64,000 bases of DNA from Monoplex corrugatus. Taxonomy: Eukaryota; Mollusca; Gastropoda; Littorinimorpha; Ranellidae. The stretch spans positions 51,054,746 to 51,118,745 of the forward strand of contig JAPXFY010000026.1 in assembly GCA_030674185.1 (NCBI GenBank), given 5' to 3'. Both the position numbers and the translations under genes were made by a program. The notes beneath the pieces were generated by a model, which saw only the letters and a program-made list of their open reading frames with translations, did not search any database and was not told where the DNA came from. Shown here in pieces: positions 1 to 64,000 of the stretch. Numbering within the stretch: the first letter of the stretch is position 1; the number at the start of each line of letters is the position of its first letter.

Positions 1-584
1 ATTTCCTTCGGTCAGGCTGGGTAACTCATCGGATCCGCTAATTTCAGCGGATGAACTCCGTAGTTTCAGAGGGGAAAATTTTTTTTTCAGAGGAAATATT
101 ACTGAATTATTGTATTTGCCATCAGGAAATGCATAAATGCATCCATACAGAAATTCTTCAGCTTCCGGGGAGCAAAGCCCCCCAGACCCCCGGGACCCCA
201 GCCAATTTTCAGAGGAAAGTATCTTCCCAGCCTGTTCGATTCAACACACGGTATTGAATTTTTGAAGTGTGAACATCGGTTTTGCTGATTTTCTCGACGC
301 CAAAATGGTGGAGGTTGATTTACAAAAATTGCTGTATGAATTCTTTATCTTCATGATAACAACTTCATCATTCATGTTCATCTGCAAGAATATTTGACTG
401 ATAAACATGTGCGATTTTTCCACTGACTGACACAATTCCCGCATTGCTGAAGAGAGGTTGCCGGTACCTAATACAAGCAAAGTTATAACAATTCTAAACG
501 AATAGGTGCTCAAGTTTTTTGCTCCCAGAGAAAGAATGCAGGAACAGAGAAAAGAAGACATGGAAAAATGTAGTGTGCTAAAGG
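1..584. other. Non-coding stretch upstream of the first transposon
   Basis: No convincing coding exon is seen. The DNA is AT-rich with short open frames only. A GC-rich patch around 170-205 (runs of C followed by GACCCCCGGGACC) loosely resembles the C-rich tail of the interspersed repeat at 51255-52140, but the similarity is too short to claim common origin. If the PRRC2 gene extends upstream, this is probably intron. Confidence 0.4.
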
Positions 585-588
585 TTAA

Positions 589-2928
589 CCCCTTTCGCTG
601 CTATCATGTTTTGCTAAGCCACATGCTAAGAATTTCTTTAGAAACACAAAAATCACGCTTATCATTTTCAATTGCTTATAATTCAGAAGGTATTGAAGAT
701 AGATACATAAAAGTATATATCAAATGAAAGGACATTAAATGAAGATTATGTTTATGACAATTTCAAAATGAAATAATGTACCAGAGTGCCACATGTACTC
801 TTTGAAATGCAATGGGGAAAAAAAAGTCAATGATGATGTAATCAAGTGATGCAGGAGCTCACAGCAGTTTATATACACTTTGATTTCAATATACAGACTG
901 TACAAAGGTCAGAAAGCAGTGTCCAACCACAATGTAAACACAGCCTAGCCACACATGAAATGAAAGTGTTTTATTCCCCAGTATCTATCGCCAGTAAAAA
1001 CGTTGGGTGTGGTAGTTCCGGAAGCAGTCTTCCAAACACAGTCCTGGTTTGCTGGGACAGTCTGGGCAATAATACCTTACATCCTTTCTCTGTCCTTTCT
1101 TGTAGCAGACCACCTTTTTGTTGGACGGGCTTTGTTTGGGGTAGGGGGCAGCACACCGATGAAATGTCGGCCACACAACCTGACAGCATGATCATCCTCG
1201 GCGTCAGCAGGATCCCCGTCTCTGAAGATCATGTCGCTTACCATCACCACCTGAAATTCAAGGACGGTGGAGGTGTTCCCTGCCTTCTTGTACAAAATGT
1301 GTGCATTCAGCATGGCAATTTGCATGAATCGCACACACAGTTTTTTGTACCATTTCATGGTCTTCCTAGTTGCGTCGTAAGGCTGCAACTGCTGATCATG
1401 GCGGTCCACAGCCCCCATGTTCTTGTTGTAGTCCAAAATGGCTGGGGGCTTGACTGTATGTTGGCTTTGTTGTTGGACCTCAGCTGCAGGCTTGTGGCAG
1501 GTTGTCAGCATGTGCACGTCTCTCTTGTCAGCAAACTTCTGAGCCAGAAGGTTCTGACACACCCTACTTTCAGTCTGGCCCTTTGGCACACGCAGCTCTT
1601 GAAAACAAGGCTGGAGCTCTTGGGAGACGGACAGTGCCACAACATGATGTACTTTGCCTGTCTAGAAAGTCGAACAGGTCACAGGATGTATACCAGTTGT
1701 CGACGAACAAGCGGTATCCCTGGTTGAGCAGCGGCAATATGAGATGTACCACCTCCTTGCCTGAACGCCCAAGGTTGGCAGCTTCAGGTGGCAAGAGCTT
1801 GTCAAGTTCCGCTGTACTCTCATCTTTCCCAGCATACACCCTGAACCTGTAGGTGTAACCTGTGCTGTCACAAAGAAGAAATATTTTGATGCCAAATCTT
1901 GCCCTCTTCAATGGAATATACTGTTTGAAAACTAAACGGCCTTTCCACAGAAGAAGAGATTCATCAATAACAATATTTCTTCCTGGTGTGAACACTGTCT
2001 GAAAAGTTTCGAAAAGGTGATCAAGCACAGGATGTATCTTGAACAGCCTGTCTCGGTTTGGTACACCAGCTGGTGGCATGTCGTCATTGTCAGCCATGTG
2101 CCAGAACTTCAGAAGTAAAAATCTGTCACGTGGCATGGCAGCAGGAAAGGCGGATGTTCTGATCAGTGGGTCCTGACTCCAGTAGCTGTTGATATCTGGT
2201 TTCTTGACAATTCCCATCAGCAGCATTATCCCAGAAATTTTCTTATTTCTTCGTTTGTTGTGGGAACCCATGCCCTTGCTCTTGAAGTTGGTTTCAGCTG
2301 ATGGGTTGCCAAGAATTCCTCCGCATAGTTATTTGTTTGGATTCTAAAATGCTGAATCAGGTCACTGATGAACAAATCGAAAAAATCCACAACAGTAAAA
2401 TTTGTGGTATCCACCTGAATCCCTTCATTGGCAGTGAAAGCAGGGATGACAGGTTCGAAATTGTCAGGCACAGTCCAGACACGCTGATCCTGGCGCCCAC
2501 CCCTTCATTGAGGTGCCCTGCCTCTCCTTCCCCCTCTTGCTCCCCTTCCCCTTCTAGCAGGTCCCGCATGAGAAGGTCCAGCAACAGAAGGTCCAGCATG
2601 AGAAGGTCCAGCATCAGCAGGTCCAGCATGAGAAGGTCCAGGCTGAACATCGTCACCATGCTGTATTAGCATACCTGTAGCACAGTGAAACAAGGATTCA
2701 AATTTCCACAGAAGTATTTTATGAAATAAACGCACGCACGCACACATACACACACACTGACATTGGTAGCATGCCACACCCCCCATGCCACACCCCCTTT
2801 CATTTTCCTCAAGCAAACACCGCAAAGAAACCCAGTGAGTACTGCTTCTACCAAAGTGACTTCATTACAACATTGTTTCTGTCAGTATTATCATTGAACG
2901 CTTTCAATTTCCTATAAAAAGTTACACC

Positions 2929-3003
<75 letters not shown>

Positions 3004-3885
3004 CACTCACACACACACACACACACACACATCCTTCTGCTCCCACCCTACTCCTCACATAAACACACACAGGCCAAGGAGAGTGTACTCTTCACACAAA
3101 CACACATAGACCAGGGAGATAGCGCAGCGCAGATGACGACCAGAAAAACAAATCATCAACAAGACAAACACAGCGTGACTGACAGCGAGCGAGCAACGAG
3201 AGACACGCCATGCCGCAACCACTTCAAAGCAGGTCGAACACAGTTTACACACTGACCACTCAGTCACTGGCTTGCTCGCTGACCAAACCCAAACAAAGGA
3301 CTCAGCCATACAATACACACACTTAGCTGTTCTATTGTAAATATACTGAGAATAAAAGCAATACAATCATGTTATAAATAAAATGAATAAAACTCTCGAA
3401 TACGCCTACCTGCATCGGAATCAATCGGATTGCCATACTCTGATTCGGATGATGAATCGCCAAAAACTTCTTCAACATCAAAATCTGGGTCGTTGGCATC
3501 AACTTCACGAAGTTAGATGCCAGCTGGATCGAAGTCTTCATCTTCTTCACTGTCTTGATCTTGAAAGATCTTATCGATAACTTCAGCAACAGTGTAGGTT
3601 CGCTTTGGGGCAGCCATAGCTTCGAAAACTGAAAGCTCAACTTCGTCGCACCTTGCCAATCAATAGCGATAAATTATGCAAGTGATCTACATAACTTGAA
3701 CAAATGGCACTCAAAGAGTGAAGATTGTCAAGGGACCTAATCAAATCATAAATAGAAGGTTTCTGCGCAATGCTAGACGAAAACAAAAAGAGTGTTTGAT
3801 ACGGGACGATCCACGATCGTCAACAGAGCATTGCAGACGACGCTTTCTATGACGAGCGTCATTCGTCAACAGCGCAGTGAAGAGG
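589..3885 (-). mobile_element. piggyBac-type DNA transposon, near full length (element A)
   Basis: The element is bounded by TTAA at 585-588 and TTAA at 3886-3889. The left end reads CCCCTTTCGCTGC and the right end, read inward, CCTCTTCACTGCGC: imperfect terminal inverted repeats rich in the CCYTTCRCTGC pattern. Exact TTAA target duplication is diagnostic of the piggyBac superfamily. It encodes a broken transposase on the minus strand (985-3617). Its intron holds (CT)n at about 2934-3001 and (CA)n at about 3007-3032. A shorter copy of the same family lies at 4723-6634. Confidence 0.9.
985..3617 (-). pseudogene. piggyBac transposase, inactivated (all three catalytic Asp motifs still readable)
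   Basis: The protein would cut and paste the transposon at TTAA. Exon 1 (3617-3410) starts MAAPKRTYTVAEVIDKIF and is acidic. It ends at a GT donor, and exon 2 resumes at 2674 after a CTACAG acceptor. The DDE_Tnp_1_7 core follows, with VIDESLLLWKGR (first Asp), LFVDNWYTS (second) and AVDRHDQQL (third). A Cys-rich C-terminal finger ends it (CPDCPSKPGLCLEDCF), read around 985-1176. Lesions seen: a nonsense codon in exon 1 near 3513, a TGA near 2510, and frameshifts near 2230, 1630 and 1160. The gene is therefore dead. The family assignment is firm. Confidence 0.9.
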
Positions 3886-3984
3886 TTAATAGGCTGGGGA
3901 AAAAGGCAGGTGCATGACTAATCGTGGATACTGAATCAGATGTTAACTGAAATGGATTTTACAGTCCATTACCACTTGGTTTAA

Positions 3985-4665
3985 CCCTACCAGACCGAGT
4001 TCCCGCTATTGCGGGAATGATAAAAATGACTATATACCGAGTTCCCGCTATAGTGGGAATAGCACACTCACATGATCGTCACTTTATCAAGAGCTAAAAA
4101 TAGCCACCGAACTGTTGCTAAGCGTCGCGTGAGCGTGTGTTCAGCCTATTGCAAATGTCTGCCTTTGTGTTGATGGTATTTTGAGGTGATTTGGGTGCAA
4201 AATTGACCATGAAGCGAGCTAGTGATGAACCAAGCACTTCAACAGGTAAACGGGCGAGGCCAACTCGCTTCACAGTTCAACAAGTGGTGGACATTTTGCA
4301 GATTGGAGAATTTGATCAGGAATACGTTTCCGATTCAAGTGACGATGATTACGTTGATGAAGCATTGAGTGAAAGTGATGATTCTGACAATGAAAGAAGT
4401 AGGTCGAGACAGAGTGTTGGAAGAAGGGGGCGTGTCCGTACCCCCCAACCAAGTGATAGGGGAGATGCTTGTGTGATTGAGGGTTGGACTGGCGTTAGAT
4501 GAAAGGTAGGCCTATTTTCTACAATCTCTCCACGTTTCATATAATTCTAACCATTGGTGTGCATGATATGAACAGTTTTCTAACGTATATACATTTTTTT
4601 CAAAATTTTGCTCAGGAGGCCAGGCAGGGGGCACAATTACGCTCAGGGGCTAAGGTCTGGTAGGG
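3985..4665 (+). mobile_element. Short non-autonomous piggyBac-type element, 681 bp
   Basis: TTAA (3981-3984 and 4666-4669) flanks perfect 12-bp terminal inverted repeats: CCCTACCAGACC at 3985-3996 and GGTCTGGTAGGG at 4654-4665. Inside the left end is a repeated GAGTTCCCGCTAT motif (3997-4009 and 4039-4051). The element keeps only an N-terminal transposase exon (4209-4499). A possible donor (AAAG/GTAGGCC near 4505) and acceptor (TTTGCTCAG near 4614) look like a remnant intron. Its terminal repeats differ from those of the two flanking elements, so it is a separate family that inserted between them. Confidence 0.92.
4209..4502 (+). pseudogene. Orphan N-terminal exon of a piggyBac transposase
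   Basis: The reading frame starts MKRASDEPSTSTGKRARP, followed by FTVQQVVDILQ and an acidic Ser/Asp stretch (SDSSDDDYVDEALSESDD). This layout (basic start, short helix, acidic run) is that of piggyBac transposase N-termini; compare TYTVAEVIDKIF in element A. There is no catalytic domain. The frame runs on past the acidic stretch and stops at 4500-4502. It cannot be active alone. Confidence 0.75.
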
Positions 4666-5366
4666 TTAAGTGAATGACTGACATAGACTATGATTACAGC
4701 CTGAATGTGGTTGTGGACTTAACCCTTTCGCTGCTATCATGTTTTGCTAAGGCACATGCTAAGAATTTTTTCAGAAACAGACAAAAATCACGCTTATTAT
4801 TTTCAATTGCTTATAATTCAGAAGGCATTGAAGATAGATACATAAAAGTATATATCAAATGAAAGGAAATTGAATGAAGATTGTGTTTATGACAATTTCA
4901 AAATGAAATAATGTACCAGAGTGTCACATGTAGGCCTACTCTTTGAAATGCAATAAAAAAAAAGTCAATGATGATGTAATCAGGTGATGCAGGAGCTCAC
5001 AGCAGTTTATAGCACACTTTGATTTGAAGATACAGACTGTACAAAGGTAAGGTCAGAAAGCAATGTCAAGCCACAATAAAAGCACAGCCTAGCCACACAT
5101 AAAATGAAAGGGTTTTATCTCCCAGTGTCTATCCCCAGTAAAAAACGCTGCCGAGTGTGGTGGTTCTGGAAGCAGTCTTCCAAACACAGTCCTCTCCTTC
5201 CCCCTCTTGCTTCCCCTTCCCCTTCTAGCAGGCCCAGCAACAGCAGGTCCAGTAACAGCAGGTCCAGACCGAACATCACCACCATGCTGCATTACCATAC
5301 CTGTAGCACAGTGAAAGCAAGGATTCAAATTTCCACATAAATATTTTATGAAATTAAAAAAAAAGT

Positions 5367-5836
<470 letters not shown>

Positions 5837-6211
5837 CCCTCTGCTCCCACCCTACTCCTCACATAAACACACACAGGCCATGGAGATAGTAGCCTACTCC
5901 TCACACAAACACATAGGCCAGGGAGATAGCGCAGATGTCGACCAGAAAAACAAATCATCAACAAGACACACACAGCGTGGCAGACAACGAGCGAGCAACG
6001 AGTGACACGCCCACAGATCGAACACACTGCCCACTCAGTCACTGGCTCGCTCGCTGACCAGGCCCAAACAAAGGGCTCAGCCATACAATACACACACTTA
6101 GCTATTCTATTTATAAATATACTGAGAAGAAAGCAATACAATCATGTTATAAAATGAATAAAGCTCTCAAATACACCTACCTGCATCTGGAACAATCGGA
6201 TCTCCATAGGC

Positions 6212-6409
6212 CTACTCTGATTCAGACGATCTGTCACCAAAAGCTTCTTCCACATCAAAATCTGGGTCGTTGGCATCAACTTCACGAAGTTCGAAGCCAG
6301 CTGGCTTGAAGTCTTCATCTCCACTGTCTTGATCTCGAAAAATCTCTTCAATAACTTGTGCAACTGTGTAGGTTCGTTGTGAAAGCTCAACTTCGTAGCA
6401 CCTTGACAA
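6212..6409 (-). pseudogene. Transposase exon 1 remnant in element B
   Basis: The frame contains RTYTVAQVIEEIF, then acidic residues and DANDPDFDVEEAFGD, matching exon 1 of element A without A's internal stop codon. About 21 bp containing A's start codon are missing here, so the frame now begins at an upstream ATG (6407-6409) in what was leader sequence. A 6-bp insertion (TAGGCCTA for TA) near 6207-6214 creates a stop before the conserved splice donor. Confidence 0.75.
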
Positions 6410-6684
6410 TCGATCGTGATAAATTATGCAAATGATCTAAATAACTTGAACAAACGGCACTCAAAGAGTGAAGAATTGTCAAGGGGCCTAATCAAATCAT
6501 AACTAGAAGGGTTTTCAGCAATGCTGGACCGAAAGAGAAAGAGTGTTAAAATTGTGACGAACAGCTATCATCAACAGCATTGCAGATGATGGTTTCTAGG
6601 ACGAATGCCGGTCGTCAACAGCGCAGTAAAGAGGTTAACTTGAAACTACAGTTGTATCTTGACACTTACCCATCCTGTGACTGC

Positions 6685-6794
6685 GCGCACACGCACGCAC
6701 ACACGCACGCAACACACGCACGCACCGCACGCACGCACACACGCACACACACACACACACACACGCACACACCACAGAGAGAGAGAGAGAGAGG
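6685..6794. repeat. (CA)n/(CGCA)n followed by (GA)n
   Basis: Alternating purine-pyrimidine tract with CACG interruptions (6685-6773), then about 20 bp of GA (6776-6794). It starts about 50 bp beyond the right end of element B. Confidence 0.9.
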
Positions 6795-6890
6795 ATGAAG
6801 AGCTAGAGTATGCTCAACCAAGTTGTCATCCTCTTTGTCACACATGTACCCACATGCATACGCACACAACACACACATGCACAAACACAG

Positions 6891-7020
6891 GTTGGCATGA
6901 TAGCCACATGATTAGGACATCAGGTTTCCTGTTCAAAAGTTGTGAATTGACCTGCCTGAGTTGCCCTATCTTGAGATCAACAATGTTCAGACCTACAAGT
7001 GGCAAAGTTCCCTTTGTGGA
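6891..7020 (+). repeat. Possible degenerate tRNA-derived SINE fragment
   Basis: A polymerase III A-box-like segment (TAGCCACATGATTAGG, 6901-6916) is followed about 15 bp later by a weak B-box-like segment (CCTGTTCAAAAG). The head resembles the better SINE at about 49952-50155 (TAGCTAAGTGGTTAGGACATC). Only short matches are seen and no target duplication was found. Confidence 0.35.
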
Positions 7021-7039
7021 TAAGCTTGCAGAACATCAG

Positions 7040-7470
7040 ATTATGGTAATGCTCTCCTTTCTGGGAAGCCAGCTTCTTTCTCTCCTTTGTGTGCAATGCA
7101 TACAAAACACAGCTGCTCGTCTTGTCCTCAGAAAAAGTTGTATCATGCCAGTCCTCTCCACACTTCGATAGCCCATCAGACAGAATTGAATATGAGATGG
7201 ATACCTTATGTTACAAATCTGTTCATCAGTGTGCTTCATCTTACCTTTCTGACAACATCAGTATTTATATGCCAACTTGCACCCTGCGCTCAGCTTCAGA
7301 TACTCTTTCCCTTCAGATCTCTAGATTAATCTATCAACTGTTGAACAGTGTTCTTTTGCTGTTTCATGGCTGTCTGCGTGGAATATATTTTCACTGTCCC
7401 TTTGCCTAACACCTGTCATTTCTGTTTAAATCCAGTTGGAAAACCCACTTCTTTTTGTTACAATGAGTCC
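7040..7470 (+). mobile_element. CR1/L2-like LINE fragment (3' end of the reverse transcriptase ORF)
   Basis: Conceptual translation in shifting frames gives typical C-terminal text of non-LTR reverse transcriptase ORFs: CIQNTAARLVLRK, then MDTLCYKSVHQCA, SYLSDNISIYMPT and LRSASDTLSLQI. A final SSWKTHFFLLQ-like tail lies near 7430-7465. Several frameshifts and stops are present, so this is a dead, 5'-truncated copy. It sits in the intron just before PRRC2 exon 1 of this window, in the same orientation as the gene. Confidence 0.75.
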
Positions 7471-7684
7471 TACAAGTATCACGTTTGTATAGGTATTTAT
7501 TGTATGTAGTCTGTGTTGATTTCATGCATATGTGATGGGTGAGTGTGCTTTGCTTTGAATTTCAAGACATGGCGCCAAATGAAAACCGTAATATTATGTT
7601 TGTTGTTAATTATTATCAAATATGCACATTAAAGACCTTTTCAGGCAACATGACAGGAAAATATATAAGATATACTTCATACAG

Positions 7685-63253
<55,569 letters not shown>

Positions 63254-63311
63254 GTGAGTTTGGGTTCAGATGTGTAAGACTCTTCAGATTGTTACATCAG
63301 CTTGTTTTTGT

Positions 63312-63342
<31 letters not shown>

Positions 63343-63425
63343 GGCGTGGCGTGTGTGTGCAAATGAATGATAGAAAAATCTCTCATCTTTGCCTGTAGTT
63401 CCCTCCCCTCCTCTCACATTTCCTG

Positions 63426-64000
63426 ATCACTCTAGTACTTGCAATGACAGTTAAAATAATGTCTCTGACTCTGGTACAGATCAATGTAGTACTTGCAATG
63501 ACAGTTAAGATAATGTCTCTGACTCTGGTGTAGATTGCTCTAGTGCTTGTAATGACAGTTAAAATAATGTCTCTGACTCTGGTATAGATCAATGTAGTAC
63601 TTGCAATGACAGTTAAAATAATGTCTCCGACTCTGGTGTAGATTGCTTTAGTGCTTGCAATGACAGTTAAAATAATGTCTCTGACTCTGGTATAGATCAA
63701 TGTAGTACTTGCAATGACAGTTAAAATAATGTCTCTGACTTTGGTGTAGATTGCTCTAGTGCTTGCAATGACAGTTAAAATAATGTCTCTGACTCTGGTA
63801 TAGATCAATGTAGTACTTGCAATGACAGTTAAAATAATGTCTCTGACTCTGGTGTAGATTGCTCTAGTACTTGCAATGACAGTTAAAATAATGTCTCTGA
63901 CTCTGGTACAGATCAATGTAGTACTTGCAATGACAGTTAAAATAATGTCTCTGACTCTGGTGTAGATTGCTCTAGTGCTTGTAATGACAGTTAAAATAAT
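63426..64000. repeat. Minisatellite, 54-bp unit alternating in pairs (108-bp higher order)
   Basis: The unit is TAGTACTTGCAATGACAGTT, AAAATAATGTCTCTGACTCT, then GGTRTAGAT. Type A ends ATCAATG and type B ends TTGCTC; the two alternate with near regularity, giving a 108-bp period. The array runs off the window end. As 54 is divisible by 3, the minus strand stays open (an 18-residue repeat), which is not evidence of a protein. Confidence 0.95.

Noticed and set aside
846..1727. 293-codon open frame on the + strand
   Set aside because: Antisense to the piggyBac transposase C-terminal half; the minus strand carries the catalytic motifs.
7539..7684. ATG-started open frame leading into PRRC2 exon 1
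   Set aside because: The upstream part is intron-like and a good acceptor lies at 7684; the exon starts in mid-codon, so an upstream exon is expected.
63383..63916. 177-codon open frame on the minus strand with an 18-residue repeat
   Set aside because: Translation of the 54-bp minisatellite; it is intronic and runs off the array ends.

Overview
The window is eukaryotic nuclear DNA, most likely from a marine invertebrate and plausibly a mollusc. That placement rests on style only: long AT-rich introns, very dense (CA)n and (CT)n microsatellites, many piggyBac-type transposons and an RTE-clade LINE. No species is claimed. No bacterial genes, rRNA, convincing tRNA gene or CRISPR array were seen.

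One host gene spans almost the whole window on the + strand. It is a PRRC2/BAT2-family gene (human PRRC2A/B/C, Drosophila nocte), recognised from conserved segments such as EKDLKEFDEIL, a Glu/Arg coiled coil, PPRFQKQQQ, an RGG/RD-rich block and EEWETASESSDF. I assemble 20 coding exons (7685-7861 to 63147-63253, about 4.4 kb coding, about 1,470 codons). Splice phases agree at every junction except exon 6 to exon 7, where a small exon is probably missing or exon 6 is misdefined. The N-terminal BAT2_N domain lies upstream of the window and the C-terminus downstream. One internal exon (40328-40349) appears to be only 22 nt long and is what makes the phases of its neighbours compatible.

The introns are a transposon graveyard. 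At least ten elements end at TTAA with short terminal inverted repeats, the hallmark of piggyBac: 589-3885, 3985-4665, 4723-6634, 15995-17362, 19442-21264, 24407-26555, 28646-30808, 31918-33753, 38502-39191, 60786-61850 and 61855-62978, plus a fragment near 34460-35141. Only the first carries a nearly complete, broken transposase with all three catalytic Asp motifs. The others have lost the catalytic core, yet most still keep the acidic N-terminal exon of the transposase. Of ten elements whose coding orientation can be read, nine are antisense to the host gene.

Other repeats are: a nearly full-length RTE-clade LINE (8509-13555, minus strand) split by a 2.07-kb element with inverted terminal repeats; a second RTE 3' end (about 18579-18773); a CR1/L2-like LINE fragment (7040-7470); tRNA-like SINE sequences; three intronic minisatellites (14545-15445, 44690-46620, 63426-64000); foldback palindromes (52398-52532, 53401-53622); and many simple repeats and poly(C)/poly(G) runs.

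The most unusual observations are a TA-to-TAGGCCTA type insertion polymorphism at TACTC sites between two copies of one transposon, the recurrent retention of the transposase N-terminal exon in deleted elements, two transposons sharing a single TTAA, and the 22-nt microexon.
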